A stretch of 64,000 bases of DNA, from NCBI RefSeq assembly GCF_017744015.1, contig NZ_JAGHRA010000011.1, positions 62,001 through 126,000 of the forward strand, read 5' to 3'. Positions 34,236 to 43,913 of this stretch are shown here, piece by piece. Made by a program: the position numbers and the translations under genes. The notes under the pieces are model-generated. The model ran no database searches. It was not told where the DNA came from and saw only the letters and a list, made by a program, of their open reading frames with translations. The stretch comes from Paracoccus sp. R12_2. Its GTDB lineage: Bacteria > Pseudomonadota > Alphaproteobacteria > Rhodobacterales > Rhodobacteraceae. Within the stretch, counting starts at the first letter, position 1; each line of letters starts with the position of its first letter.

Positions 34236-34910
34236 ATGGACATCGATCCGACGGCACGCAAGCGGCTTGATTCGGCCGAAATGGGGGTGATCGCGCATCT
34301 CTATCGCGGGGAAATCTATCGTTCGACATTGTGGCGCACCCGCCTGGACACGACCACGAACTGGTCGGTGGTCACGCTGGGGGTCGCGCTGTCCATCGCG
34401 TATTCCTCGCCGCAGGCATCGCCGCTGCCGCTGGTGCTTGTCGGCATCCTGATCTTCTTCTTCCTGATGCTCGAGGCGCGACGCTATCGCTATTTCAACG
34501 TCTGGCGGGCGCGCTGCCGCTGGATGGAGTTGCATTTCCTGGCGCCGATGCTGACCGAGGGCGATCTGCATCTGGAGGAAGGCTGGCAGAACCGACTGGC
34601 CGAGGATTACCGTCATCCCACCTATCATGTCAGCTTCTGGACCGCTGTCGGGCGCCGGATCAGACGGAACTATTTCTGGATCCTGCTGATTCAGACAATC
34701 GCCTATCTGGGCAAGCTGATGGTGCATCCGGTGCCGCTGGAAAGTGTCGGGCAGTTTCTGGAACGCGCGTCGATCGGCCCGCTTCCCGGATGGATGGTTC
34801 TGGGCGTCGGCGCGTTCTATTGCACGGCGCTGGGAACCATCGCCCTGATCAGCGGACGCGCCGATGCACAGCGCGCCAAGATGCGCCAGGACCCGCTTGG
34901 AATGGGTTGA
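34236..34910 (+). CDS. DUF2270 membrane protein
   Basis: 224 residues with four likely membrane helices (about 42-58, 62-82, 140-160 and 183-203). The conserved block EARRYRYFNVWRARCRWMEL follows helix 2. It belongs to the DUF2270 family of predicted integral membrane proteins of unknown function. The start at 34236 has GGGAGAGGGG upstream. It is convergent with the DMT permease gene. Confidence 0.82.
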   Translation: MDIDPTARKRLDSAEMGVIAHLYRGEIYRSTLWRTRLDTTTNWSVVTLGVALSIAYSSPQASPLPLVLVGILIFFFLMLEARRYRYFNVWRARCRWMELHFLAPMLTEGDLHLEEGWQNRLAEDYRHPTYHVSFWTAVGRRIRRNYFWILLIQTIAYLGKLMVHPVPLESVGQFLERASIGPLPGWMVLGVGAFYCTALGTIALISGRADAQRAKMRQDPLGMG

Positions 34911-34962
34911 TCGCGAACGACAACCACCGCCCCCTTTTGCGACCACGCCTGTCGGGCTGGTT

Positions 34963-35907
34963 TCAGCCCTGTGGCGTCATCGCCTTGCGTTGCCGGTTGC
35001 GTTCAAGCCCCAGCCGCCGCTCGCGCCAGATGATCAGGATGCCCGCAAGGATAACGACGGCGGCGCCGATCACCACGGTCAGTGTCGGCACCTCGTGAAA
35101 CACGAAGAACCCGATCGCCAGTGCCAGGATCATCGAGGCATATTCGAACGGCGCGATCAGCGAGGCGTCCGCGAAACGATAGGACGATGTCAGCAGGATC
35201 TGCCCAAGCCCGCCAAGAAGACCGGTCAGGACCAGCAAACCGCATGTGGTCGGATCGGGAAGCACCCAGCCGAACGGAATGGTGGCAAGGCTGAGCACCG
35301 CGGATGTGACCGAGAACCAGAAGACGATTGCCGATGTGCGCTCGTCCTGGACCAATCGGCGCACGAATATCTGCGCCAAAGCCGCGCAGGTCGCGCCGCC
35401 AAGTGCGACGACGGCACCAAGCTGGCGACGATAATCCTGTGCCCCGGCCTCAAGCCGCAGTTGTGGCGACAGGACGATCAGCACGCCGACCAGCCCCAGT
35501 CCGACCATCCCCAGCCGGAACAGGCGCACATCCTCGCCCAGAAACATCGCCGCGAAGACCACCACCAGCAAGGGCGCGGCATAGCCGATCGCGGTGACTT
35601 CGGGGAAAGACAACAGCGACAGCGCCCAGAATCCCAGCCCCATCGCCGCCGTGCCGATGATGCCGCGATAGAAATGCCCCATCGGACGGAATGTCGTCAG
35701 CCCCGTCGCAAGCTCTCCGCGCCACCACAACCAGACCAGAATCACGGGGATCGCGAAGAACGACCGAAAGAATACCTGCTGTCCCGGCGGCACCCCCAGA
35801 CCGTCCTGCGACGTGGCCTTGACCAGCGCCGCCATCAGCGTGAACACCGCGACGCTGCCGCATTTCAGCGCGATGCCCAGAAGCGGGCGTTCAGAGGTCA
35901 GGGACAT
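34963..35907 (-). CDS. DMT-family (EamA) permease
   Basis: 314 residues, about ten helices in two EamA repeats. FPEVTAIGYAAPLLVVVFAAMFLGE in the first repeat and FEYASMILALAIGFFVFHE in the second are the family's paired signatures. It exports or imports small metabolites; the substrate is unknown. The start at 35907 gives the normal family N-terminus. It is divergent from the dac gene over 193 bases. Confidence 0.88.
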   Translation of the reverse strand: MSLTSERPLLGIALKCGSVAVFTLMAALVKATSQDGLGVPPGQQVFFRSFFAIPVILVWLWWRGELATGLTTFRPMGHFYRGIIGTAAMGLGFWALSLLSFPEVTAIGYAAPLLVVVFAAMFLGEDVRLFRLGMVGLGLVGVLIVLSPQLRLEAGAQDYRRQLGAVVALGGATCAALAQIFVRRLVQDERTSAIVFWFSVTSAVLSLATIPFGWVLPDPTTCGLLVLTGLLGGLGQILLTSSYRFADASLIAPFEYASMILALAIGFFVFHEVPTLTVVIGAAVVILAGILIIWRERRLGLERNRQRKAMTPQG

Positions 35908-36043
35908 TTGCGATCTGCCGGTCTGCGGGGAACGGCGCGCGAACGCACGCCCAGCCCGATGGCTAGGCCGCGCGCAGTCCGGCGTCAAGCATCGACAAAT
36001 CGTGCAATCCGATCACTTTCGCATGGCTTCCCAAGCAGGCGCG

Positions 36044-36072
36044 TTGCGGGGCGCAAGACCATCATGTAACCA
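36044..36072 (+). promoter_or_regulatory. possible promoter of the dac-tmk-holB run
   Basis: TTGCGG at 36044-36049 and TAACCA at 36067-36072 are 17 bases apart and end 28 bases upstream of the dac start. The match is moderate and the assignment is a prediction. Confidence 0.35.
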
Positions 36073-36100
36073 TCCTGCCCAAACAGGCAAAGGATCTCCC

Positions 36101-37246
36101 ATGCGCGCATTTCTGCTGAGGCTGGCCGCCCTGCTGTGTCTGACCGCACCCGCGAACGCCTTCGACACCAATGCCGGCACGGCGTGGGTCTATGATGTGG
36201 CGACCGGCACCGTGCTGATGGAAAAAAACGCCGATCAGCCGATCCCGCCTGCCTCGATGTCGAAGCTGATGACAACCTACATGCTGTTCGAGGCGTTGCA
36301 CGAAGGCCGCGTGCAGATGGACACACGTTTGCCCGTCTCGACCAAGGCGCGGCAGATGAAGGGTTCGACCATGTTCCTGAACGAACAGGATCGTCCGACG
36401 GTCGAAGAACTGATCAAGGGCATCATCGTGCTGTCCGGCAACGATGCCTGCGTTGTCGTGGCAGAAGGACTGTCGGGAACCGAGGACGCCTTTGCCCGCC
36501 AGATGACCGAGAAGGGCAAAGAGCTTGGCCTGACCAACTCGACCTTCGCGAATGCCTCGGGCTGGCCCGACCCGCGCCACCGGATGACGGCGCATGATCT
36601 GGGGCTGGTTGCTGTCCACCTGATCCGCGACTTCCCGGAACTGTACAAGAATTTCGCCCTGACCGAGTTTCCCTATGACAACCGCGCGCCCGCCAATCGC
36701 TTCAACCGCAATCCGTTGCTGGGTCTTGGCATCGGCGCCGACGGCCTGAAGACCGGCCACACCCAGGAGGCGGGTTATGGTCTTGTCGGATCGGCGGTTC
36801 AGGACGGGCGGCGCATCGTCTTCGTGATCACCGGCCTGGCCACCGAAACCGCACGCGCCGAGGAAGCCGAGCGGATCGTGAATTGGGCGTTTCGGCAGTT
36901 CACCATGGAAACGCTTGTCCCCGCAGGCGAGACGGTCGTCGAGGTGCCGGTCTGGCTGGGCACGCAGGCGCGCGTCGGTCTGACCACGTCCGAGGGCGCG
37001 CGCGTGCTGATCCCCGCCGGCGCCAGGGATCAGGTCAAGGTCGAGGCCGTCTATGACTCGCCCCTGCCCGCGCCGATCGCGAAGGGCGACCAGTTGGGTC
37101 GCCTTGTGGTCACCGTGCCGGGTGCGAAGGACGCCGTCACCCCGCTGATCGCCGCGCAGGACGTTCCCGAGGCGGGTTTCGCAGGCCGCCTGAAGGGCGC
37201 CGCAATGCGGCTTGGAAACAAGGCGATCGAAGCCACGGGGCTTTGA
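36101..37246 (+). CDS. D-alanyl-D-alanine carboxypeptidase (PBP5/6 type)
   Basis: 381-residue periplasmic peptidoglycan enzyme. A signal peptide ends at ANA-F (residue 20). Penicillin-binding motifs are S52-M-S-K55, S112-G-N114 and K217-T-G219. A C-terminal PBP5-like beta domain and amphipathic tail (GRLKGAAMRLGNKAIEATG) would tether it to the membrane. It trims the terminal D-Ala of stem peptides. The tmk start overlaps its stop by one base, so this gene leads a coupled run of replication and nucleotide genes. Confidence 0.94.
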   Translation: MRAFLLRLAALLCLTAPANAFDTNAGTAWVYDVATGTVLMEKNADQPIPPASMSKLMTTYMLFEALHEGRVQMDTRLPVSTKARQMKGSTMFLNEQDRPTVEELIKGIIVLSGNDACVVVAEGLSGTEDAFARQMTEKGKELGLTNSTFANASGWPDPRHRMTAHDLGLVAVHLIRDFPELYKNFALTEFPYDNRAPANRFNRNPLLGLGIGADGLKTGHTQEAGYGLVGSAVQDGRRIVFVITGLATETARAEEAERIVNWAFRQFTMETLVPAGETVVEVPVWLGTQARVGLTTSEGARVLIPAGARDQVKVEAVYDSPLPAPIAKGDQLGRLVVTVPGAKDAVTPLIAAQDVPEAGFAGRLKGAAMRLGNKAIEATGL

Positions 37247-37842
37247 TGTTCATCAGCTTCGAAGGGATCGACGGCTGTGGCAAGTCCATGCAGTCTGCAT
37301 GGCTTGCCAAGGCGCTGAGGACGGAAGGCCGTCAGGTCCTTCACACGCGAGAGCCGGGCGGCAGCCCCGGCGCCGAGGAAATCCGGCGCTTGCTGGTCGA
37401 AGGGGCCGGCGAACGCTGGTCGGTGGAAACCGAATGTCTTCTGTTCACGGCCGCCCGCCGCGATCATCTTGAACGCACCATCCGCCCCGCCCTTGGCGCG
37501 GGGCAAACCGTCATCACCGACCGGTTCGCGGATTCCACCCGCGTGTATCAAGGCACGACCCGCGGTGATCTGCGTCAGATCGTCGATCGCTTGCATGCGC
37601 TGATGATCGGCGTCGAACCCGACCGGACATTCGTCATCGACGTGGATCCCGCCATCGCCCTTGCGCGCGGCAAGGCGCGCGGCGGAAGCGAGGATCGATT
37701 TGAAAGCTTTGGCCTGGACTTTCAGCAGCGGCTTGCGGCGGGTTTCCGGGCGTTGGCGCAGGAATACCCCGACCGGGTCCGCGTGATCGACGGCAGCGGA
37801 AGCGTCCAAGACGTCGCCGCCCGTGTCAGGGCCGCGCTGTGA
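37246..37842 (+). CDS. tmk: dTMP kinase
   Basis: 198 residues. The P-loop FEGIDGCGKS is at 5-14, the DRF/ADSTRVYQG lid segment in the middle, and the length is normal. It phosphorylates dTMP to dTDP. The start ATG at 37246 shares a base with the dac stop (TGATG); a TTG one codon upstream is less likely. The stop overlaps holB. Confidence 0.95.
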   Translation: MFISFEGIDGCGKSMQSAWLAKALRTEGRQVLHTREPGGSPGAEEIRRLLVEGAGERWSVETECLLFTAARRDHLERTIRPALGAGQTVITDRFADSTRVYQGTTRGDLRQIVDRLHALMIGVEPDRTFVIDVDPAIALARGKARGGSEDRFESFGLDFQQRLAAGFRALAQEYPDRVRVIDGSGSVQDVAARVRAAL

Positions 37843-38951
37843 AGACGGACCCCGAGGATATCCCCGAACCCGACCGCGTGCCGGGGGCACCGCATCCGCG
37901 CATGACGCGCCGGATCATCGGCCAGGACCACGCCATCGCCGAGTTCATCGAGGCCGAGCGCAGCGGGCGTTTTCATCACGCCTGGCTGCTGACCGGTCCG
38001 CGCGGCGTCGGCAAGGCGACACTGGCCTGGGCTATTGCCCGCTGGCTGCTGTCGGGTGCCGCCAGCGACGATCTGTCCGTCCCCGAGGGGGATCCGGCGG
38101 CGCGGCGCCTTGCGGCCCTGTCCGAACCGGCGCTGCAACTGATCCGGCGGCCATGGGACGACAAGGCCAGCCGCCTGCGCGCCGAGATCACCGTGGACGA
38201 GATCCGGCGACTGCTGTCGTTCTTTCACATGTCGGCCACGGATGGCGGTCGCCGCATCGCGATCGTCGATGCCGCCGACGAGATGAACACCGCCGCTGCG
38301 AACGCATTGCTGAAGGTGCTCGAGGAACCGCCCAGAGACGGGCTGATCCTGATGGTCGCACATCAGCCCGCCAGGCTGCTGCCAACGATCCGGTCGCGTT
38401 GCAGGACGTTGCGCCTGAACCCTCTGACCCCCGACCAGATGACCGAGGCGTTGTCAGGGCTGGGTATCTCTGAAGATGCCGAGGCCCTGGCCGCGTTGTC
38501 CGGCGGCTCGGTCGGCGAAGCGTTGAGGCTTTCGGGACAGGACGGGCTGGCGCGGTATCAGCAGATCGTGGATCTGTTCGGCACCCTGCCGCGCATGGAC
38601 CGGCTGGCCGCCGCCAGGCTGGCCGATGCCGCCGCCGGACGCGCCAATGCCGATGGCGACCCGTTCGACCTGATGGTGACGTTGCTGGACCGTTTCCTGA
38701 CGCGGACCGCGCGGGCCGGGCTGATGGGCGCGCCTTTGCCACAGGCCGCTCGGCACGAAGGCGCATTGATGGCCCGCATCTCGCCCGACGACCGGGCGGC
38801 CCGCGACTGGGCCGGGGCGCAGGCCCGTCTGTCGGCGCGGGCACGCAGCGGTCGGGCGGTCAACCTTGACCCTGCCGCGCTGGTGATGGATATGCTGACG
38901 GAACTGGCGCATCTGCCGCCGGCACAATCCGCCCTGCCAGCCAAAGGTTGA
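37839..38951 (+). CDS. holB: DNA polymerase III subunit delta'
   Basis: 370-residue clamp-loader AAA+ subunit. The Walker A is GPRGVGKAT at about 53-61, the sensor region includes NALLKVLEEPP, and SRC follows at the end of the sensor-1 strand (IRSRCRTLRL). It opens the beta clamp with gamma/tau and delta. The GTG start overlaps the tmk stop (GTGA). The tmk-holB-tatD order is conserved widely in bacteria. Confidence 0.94.
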   Translation: MKTDPEDIPEPDRVPGAPHPRMTRRIIGQDHAIAEFIEAERSGRFHHAWLLTGPRGVGKATLAWAIARWLLSGAASDDLSVPEGDPAARRLAALSEPALQLIRRPWDDKASRLRAEITVDEIRRLLSFFHMSATDGGRRIAIVDAADEMNTAAANALLKVLEEPPRDGLILMVAHQPARLLPTIRSRCRTLRLNPLTPDQMTEALSGLGISEDAEALAALSGGSVGEALRLSGQDGLARYQQIVDLFGTLPRMDRLAAARLADAAAGRANADGDPFDLMVTLLDRFLTRTARAGLMGAPLPQAARHEGALMARISPDDRAARDWAGAQARLSARARSGRAVNLDPAALVMDMLTELAHLPPAQSALPAKG

Positions 38952-38954
38952 CCC

Positions 38955-39761
38955 ATGACCCAAGCGGCCCCCACGCCGATTGTCGACAGCCATTGCCATC
39001 TGGACTTCCCCGATTTCGACGGTGAACACGACGCGCTGATCGCCCGCGCACGCCAGGCAGGCGTGACGCGCATGGTCACGATCTGCACGAAGCTGCGGCT
39101 TGAACCACAGGTCCGCGCCCTGGCCGAAGCGCATGACGGCGTATTCTACGCCGCCGGCACCCATCCGATGAGCGTCGCGGACGAACCGATGGCCAGCGTC
39201 GATGATCTGACCCGGCTGGCCAAGCATCCGAAATTCGTGGGCATCGGCGAAACCGGGCTGGACTATCACTATACCGCCGAAAGCGCGTCACGGCAGCAGG
39301 AAAGTCTGCGCATCCATATCGAGGCCGCCCGCCGGACCCGCCTGCCGCTGATCATCCACGCCCGCGACGCCGATGCCGACATGGCCCGGATCCTGACCGA
39401 GGAATATCGCGCCGGCGCCTATGATTGCGTGATGCATTGCTTCAGTTCCGGGGCGGTACTTGCCCGCGCCGCGCTGGATCTGGGCTTTTACCTGTCGATG
39501 TCCGGCATCGCCGCCTTTCCGCGGTCGGGCGATCTGCGCACGATCTTCGCCGCAGCGCCGCTGGACCGGATCCTTGTCGAGACCGACAGCCCCTATCTGG
39601 CCCCGCCGCCGCATCGGGGCAAGCGCAACGAACCTGGCTATGTGACACGGACCGCCGCCGTCGGCGCCGACCTGTTCGGCGTTGACTACGCCGAGTTCGC
39701 CCACCGGACCTCGGCCAATTTCGATCGGCTGTTCTGGAAGGCGGCCGGAGGCGCGGCGTGA
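38955..39761 (+). CDS. TatD-family metal-dependent DNase
   Basis: 268 residues. Metal ligands appear in DSHCHLD (11-17), GETGLDYHY, IIHARDADAD, MHCFSSG and ETDSPYLAPPP, all canonical for TatD/YcfH nucleases. It is a cytoplasmic 3'-5' exonuclease/DNase. It starts 3 bases after holB, and its stop overlaps the next gene's GTG start. Confidence 0.94.
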   Translation: MTQAAPTPIVDSHCHLDFPDFDGEHDALIARARQAGVTRMVTICTKLRLEPQVRALAEAHDGVFYAAGTHPMSVADEPMASVDDLTRLAKHPKFVGIGETGLDYHYTAESASRQQESLRIHIEAARRTRLPLIIHARDADADMARILTEEYRAGAYDCVMHCFSSGAVLARAALDLGFYLSMSGIAAFPRSGDLRTIFAAAPLDRILVETDSPYLAPPPHRGKRNEPGYVTRTAAVGADLFGVDYAEFAHRTSANFDRLFWKAAGGAA

Positions 39762-40582
39762 TCAAGGCCACGATCCTTGGCTGCGGATCGTCGGGCGGCG
39801 TGCCCCGGCTTGGCAATCTGTGGGGCGCATGTGATCCTGCCAACCCCCGGAACCGCCGACGTCGCTGTTCGCTGCTGGTCGAACGCGAGGGACCGGGGGG
39901 CACGACCCAGGTTCTGATCGACACCGGCCCCGACATGGTGCCGCAACTGCTGGACGCGCAGATCGCCACGCTGGACGCGGTTCTCTATACCCACGCGCAC
40001 GCGGACCACATCCACGGCATCGACGATATCCGGCAACTGGTTCACAATGCGCGCCGCAAGGTGCAGATCTGGGCCGATACACCGACGACGCAGGCGCTGC
40101 GGGACCGTTTTGCCTATATCTTCGACACGCCGGCTGGCAGCCTTTACCCGCCGATCGCGGACCTGAACCTGATTGACGGCCCGGTGACCATCGACGGACC
40201 GGGCGGGCCGATCACCTTCCAGCCGTTCCGCGTCCAGCACGGAGAGATCACCGCGCTGGGGTTCCGCATCGGCGGCCTGGTCTATCTGCCCGACGTGTCG
40301 GAGATTCCCGACGAGGCATGGCCGCTGATCGAGAATGCCGAGATCTTCGTGTGCGATGCGCTGCGCCACAGCCCGCATCCCAGCCACGCCAATCTGGCGC
40401 AGGCGCTGGAATGGCTTGCGCGGGCCGGAACCCCGCGTGGCGTGCTGACCAACATGCATATCGACATGGATTACGATCAGGTCATGACGATGACGCCCGA
40501 TCACATCATCCCCGCCCATGACATGATGGTGCTGAGGGTCGGAAACGTCGCGCCGGCCTTGGCCGGCCCGACCGCGACGTGA
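39758..40582 (+). CDS. MBL-fold metallohydrolase (PhnP-like)
   Basis: 274 residues. The metal-binding motif THAHADHIHGID is at 78-89, with further His ligands in FRVQHGEI and the C-terminal AHDMM. GCGSSGGVPRLG at the N-terminus is typical of the PhnP/phosphodiesterase branch of metallo-beta-lactamases. It follows tatD in many Alphaproteobacteria; the substrate is a cyclic phosphate or similar phosphodiester by family analogy. GTG start overlapping the tatD stop. Confidence 0.9.
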   Translation: MIKATILGCGSSGGVPRLGNLWGACDPANPRNRRRRCSLLVEREGPGGTTQVLIDTGPDMVPQLLDAQIATLDAVLYTHAHADHIHGIDDIRQLVHNARRKVQIWADTPTTQALRDRFAYIFDTPAGSLYPPIADLNLIDGPVTIDGPGGPITFQPFRVQHGEITALGFRIGGLVYLPDVSEIPDEAWPLIENAEIFVCDALRHSPHPSHANLAQALEWLARAGTPRGVLTNMHIDMDYDQVMTMTPDHIIPAHDMMVLRVGNVAPALAGPTAT

Positions 40583-41523
40583 GCGCGCTTTTCACCACCA
40601 TCCTGCCGGTCTTTCTGGTGATCGGCTTTGGCTACCTGGTCAGCTGGCGGGGCCTGTTCTCGGAATCGGCGGTGGACGGGCTGATGCGCTTTGCCCAAAA
40701 TTTCGCCGTGCCGGCCCTACTGTTCGCCTCGATGGCGCGGCTTGATCTGGGCAACGAGTTCCGCCCCGCATTGCTGATCGCCTTCTATGCCGGGGCGTTC
40801 TGCAGCTATGCCGCCGGTTGGGCGGGGGCGCGGTTCCTGTTCAACCGCCCTGCCCCGGACTGCGTGGCGATCGGGTTCGTCTGCCTGTTTTCCAACACCC
40901 TGCTTCTGGGCATCCCGATCACGGAACGCGCCTTCGGCGCGCAGGCCCTGGACGGCAACTGGGCGATCATCGCCCTGCATTCGCCCGCGCTTTACACCTT
41001 CGGCATCACCGCGATGGAGTTCACCCGCGCGCGCGGTACCGGCCTGTCGGTCGGGGGTGTCGCGCTGCGTGCCCTGTCGGGCGTCATCAGGACGCCGCTG
41101 GTGATCGGTATTCTGTGCGGTCTGGCGATGAACCTTCTGATGCAGGCAGGTCTGGTCATGCCCGAGGGGTTCTGGGCCGCCGTCGACATGCTGGCACGCG
41201 CCGCGCTGCCTGCGGCGCTGTTCGGGCTTGGCGGCATCCTGTACCGCTATCGCCCCGAAGGCGACATGGCGACCATCGCGATGTGCTGCGGCTGTGCATT
41301 GCTTTTGCACCCGCTGGTCACGTTCGGCCTTGGATCGGTTCTGGGGCTGGATGTTGCGGGCATGCGTTCGGCGGTGGTGACAGCGGCGATGCCGCCGGGG
41401 ATCAACGCCTATCTTTTCGCCAATATCTATGGATCTGCGCGCCGCGTCGCGGCCTCGACGGTGCTGATCGGCACCGCCGCTTCCGTCGTCAGCATCTGGG
41501 TCTGGCTGGCGATCCTGCCCTGA
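40579..41523 (+). CDS. AEC-family transporter (auxin efflux carrier type)
   Basis: 314 residues with about ten helices. The family features ARF-type FAVPALLFASMAR near residues 38-50 and the N-x-x-L-L-G-I-P segment (SNTLLLGIPI) in the fourth helix are present. Such carriers export organic acids or similar anions such as malonate. GTG start overlapping the MBL gene stop, so it is at the end of the dac run; it converges on dgoA with only 10 bases between stops. Confidence 0.88.
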   Translation: MSALFTTILPVFLVIGFGYLVSWRGLFSESAVDGLMRFAQNFAVPALLFASMARLDLGNEFRPALLIAFYAGAFCSYAAGWAGARFLFNRPAPDCVAIGFVCLFSNTLLLGIPITERAFGAQALDGNWAIIALHSPALYTFGITAMEFTRARGTGLSVGGVALRALSGVIRTPLVIGILCGLAMNLLMQAGLVMPEGFWAAVDMLARAALPAALFGLGGILYRYRPEGDMATIAMCCGCALLLHPLVTFGLGSVLGLDVAGMRSAVVTAAMPPGINAYLFANIYGSARRVAASTVLIGTAASVVSIWVWLAILP

Positions 41524-41533
41524 CGATATGCCC

Positions 41534-42136
41534 TCAGGCCGAGGCGTCCCAGGCGGCAACGATCTGGCGGGCCTTTTCCGCCACCGTCGCGGCGCTGTCG
41601 CCCGGCCGATACAGCGCCGAGCCGATCCCGAACCCGGCAGCACCCGCGCGTCGCCATTCGGCCATGTTCTGGGCCGTCACGCCGCCCACCGCATATAGCG
41701 GCAGGTCGGACGGCAGAACGGCCCGCATCGCCCGCAGCCCGACGGGCCCGATCAGTTCACCGGGAAACAGCTTCAGCGCATCCGCCCCGGCCGCGATGGC
41801 CGCAAAGGCTTCGGACGGCGTCATCACACCGGGATAGCTGGTCAACCCTGCGGTCTTGCTGGCGCGGATCACCGCAGGATCGCAGTTCGGCGACACGATC
41901 AGCGTGGCTCCTGTCGCGGCCACCTCGTGCACCTGCGCGATATCCAGAACCGTGCCCGCGCCGATCCGCGCACGTCTGCCGAAGCGCGCCTGCAGCGTAG
42001 CGATGCTGGCCAGCGGCTGCGGCGAATTCAGCGGCACCTCGATCATCGTGATTCCCGCATCGACCAGTGCCTGCCCGACGCTCTCGGCATCCGCCGGTGT
42101 CAGGCCGCGAAGGATGGCGATCAGGTTGCGTGTCAT
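41534..42136 (-). CDS. dgoA: 2-dehydro-3-deoxy-6-phosphogalactonate aldolase
   Basis: 200-residue KDPG/KDPGal-type aldolase. The Schiff-base Lys is K122 (ALKLFPGE), with Glu33 (IEVPLNSP) as general base. The partner gene dgoK upstream decides galactonate over gluconate. It splits KDPGal into pyruvate and glyceraldehyde 3-phosphate in the De Ley-Doudoroff pathway. The start overlaps the dgoK stop (ATGA). The dehydratase dgoD is not adjacent. Confidence 0.92.
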   Translation of the reverse strand: MTRNLIAILRGLTPADAESVGQALVDAGITMIEVPLNSPQPLASIATLQARFGRRARIGAGTVLDIAQVHEVAATGATLIVSPNCDPAVIRASKTAGLTSYPGVMTPSEAFAAIAAGADALKLFPGELIGPVGLRAMRAVLPSDLPLYAVGGVTAQNMAEWRRAGAAGFGIGSALYRPGDSAATVAEKARQIVAAWDASA

Positions 42137-43008
42137 TTTTGGCCTCCGATCAGCTGGCGCGCCCGGAACAGCCCGGCAATCGTCGCGGCCTCGGTATCGG
42201 CAAGCGTCGTGGCGACCTCCTGCGCCGCAAGTGCACGGGCATACAGCGCGGCAACGCGCGGCGCGCCAAGCAATGCAACCTCCTGCCCCAGCCAATAGGG
42301 CTTTGCCCCGGCCAGTTCCCAACCGATCAGCAGTCCCGAAAGCCTTGACGCCGCGCTTGACGGATCCTGCGTGCCGATCAACCCGGCGGCGCGCAGCTGG
42401 AAAAGCCGTCCATAGGCCCGGTGCGGCTGCGCCAGGGCTTCGGCCAGCGCCGCATCGAAGGCCGCATCGTCACCCGGCTCGCCCAGGCTGTGGCGCAGCA
42501 CCGACTGACCGGCCAGCAGCCCGAACAGCTCGCCGGTCATGAAGCTTTGGAAATGGCAGATCTCACCGGCCGAGATACGCGCCCATTTCGTGTGTGTGCC
42601 AGGCAGGCAGACCACGCCGTCAAAGTCAGGCCGCGCAGCCAGCATTCCGGCAATCTGGGTTTCCTCGCCGCGCATCACGTCGGGCGGATCGTTCTGGCTG
42701 ACACCGCAGACGATCCAGACCCGTCGCCCCGGCACCTGCACCAGATGCGGCGCGGCGGCCACGGGAACGGATTGATAGGGTGCCTCGATCCAACCCTGCC
42801 GCGCCCCGACCATGCCGCAGGCCACAACCGGCAGCCCGTCCGGCCAGCCTTCCGTGGCCTGGTCCAGAACGCCTGCAAATTCGCCTGCGGTCAGGACGCC
42901 CATGCCCTTGGCGGCTTCGCGGCGTTCGACGATCCCGGCGCCCTGCATGGCCCAGAGACGCAGATTGCTGGTGCCCCAGTCGACGGCGATCCAGTCAGGT
43001 GCGGTCAT
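42133..43008 (-). CDS. dgoK: 2-dehydro-3-deoxygalactonokinase
   Basis: 291 residues. The N-terminal phosphate-binding strand IAVDWGTSNLRLW and the LPGTHTKWARI segment are diagnostic of DgoK. It phosphorylates 2-keto-3-deoxygalactonate with ATP to feed the aldolase encoded next. It starts this two-gene unit; 67 bases separate it from trmB's stop upstream, so it could be its own transcript. Confidence 0.93.
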   Translation of the reverse strand: MTAPDWIAVDWGTSNLRLWAMQGAGIVERREAAKGMGVLTAGEFAGVLDQATEGWPDGLPVVACGMVGARQGWIEAPYQSVPVAAAPHLVQVPGRRVWIVCGVSQNDPPDVMRGEETQIAGMLAARPDFDGVVCLPGTHTKWARISAGEICHFQSFMTGELFGLLAGQSVLRHSLGEPGDDAAFDAALAEALAQPHRAYGRLFQLRAAGLIGTQDPSSAASRLSGLLIGWELAGAKPYWLGQEVALLGAPRVAALYARALAAQEVATTLADTEAATIAGLFRARQLIGGQK

Positions 43009-43075
43009 CGCGGTTTCCTCCGGCGCTGTTGCCGCGCCATTGCCTTGCCCGGCTGACCAGCATTAGCGGCGCAAG

Positions 43076-43792
43076 TCAACCCTGCCGGCGAAAGGTCACA
43101 TAATGCGGGCTGCGCCCTTCGCGCAGGGCCTTCTGTTCATAGCGGGTGCTGATCCAGTCCGCCCAGGGCTGCGGCGTTTCGGCAACCAGATCGAACCCCG
43201 CCAGCGGCGCCTGCTCCAGCGTCTGGCGCACATAGTCGGGGATGTCGGTCGCGACCCGGAATTCGGCGCCCGGCCGCATGACGCGGGCCAGAGGCAGCAG
43301 ATGTTCGGGCGTGACAAAGCGGCGCCGGTGGTGCCGGGCCTTTGGCCACGGGTCGGGATACATCAGGAAGGCGCGGTCAAGGCTGGCATCGGGCAGCACA
43401 TCCATCAGGTCGCGGGCATCACCGGGATGAACGCTGACATTCTGGACCCCGGCGGCCCGGATCTTGCCCAGAAGCATGGCGACGCCGTTGATGAACGGCT
43501 CGCATCCGACGATGCCGATGTCAGGATAGGTGGCGGCCATGTGGACCATATGTTCGCCGCCACCAAACCCCACTTCCAGCCAGACGGGTCTGTCGTCCCC
43601 GAAGATCCTTGCCGGGTCGATGGCCTCGCGATCGGGGTTTTCCTGCGCGGTGATGCCGCGGGGTCGCAGTTCCCCCAGATCCTCGGCCAGATAGCCCTTC
43701 TGGCTGTGCCGCAGCGTCTTGCCGTGACGCCTGCCATAGAAATTGCGGCGCGGCGGATTCGGATCAAACTCGGATTTCGGTGTCTCGTTCAT
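43076..43792 (-). CDS. trmB: tRNA (guanine-N7)-methyltransferase
   Basis: 238 residues. SAM-binding EVGFGGGEHMVHMA, the EPFINGVAMLL segment and the PDPWPKARHHRRRF motif are typical of TrmB, which makes m7G46 in tRNA. The start at 43792 (MNETPKSEFDP) fits the family. It lies 121 bases downstream of rnj, with a hairpin between them. Confidence 0.95.
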   Translation of the reverse strand: MNETPKSEFDPNPPRRNFYGRRHGKTLRHSQKGYLAEDLGELRPRGITAQENPDREAIDPARIFGDDRPVWLEVGFGGGEHMVHMAATYPDIGIVGCEPFINGVAMLLGKIRAAGVQNVSVHPGDARDLMDVLPDASLDRAFLMYPDPWPKARHHRRRFVTPEHLLPLARVMRPGAEFRVATDIPDYVRQTLEQAPLAGFDLVAETPQPWADWISTRYEQKALREGRSPHYVTFRRQG

Positions 43793-43877
43793 GGCCCGGG
43801 CATTGCCGCAACCAAGGCACGCGGTCAAGCCTTGCCAGGATCCCGACCCATCCGCCGGACGCAGGCCCGCAGCGTTC

Positions 43878-43902
43878 GGCGGCGCACGGATCGCGCGCCG
43901 CC
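43878..43902 (-). terminator. hairpin downstream of rnj
   Basis: An 8-bp perfect stem GGCGGCGC/GCGCCGCC with a 9-base loop lies 11 bases after the rnj stop. There is no T-tract, so it may be a factor-dependent terminator or an mRNA 3'-end stabiliser. Confidence 0.45.
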
Positions 43903-43913
43903 AGCCGGTTCGA

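Noticed and set aside
34954..34969. Hairpin GGGCTG/CAGCCC as a terminator of the DUF2270 and DMT genes
   Set aside because: Only 6 bp, overlaps the DMT stop codon and has no T-run; too common at this GC content.
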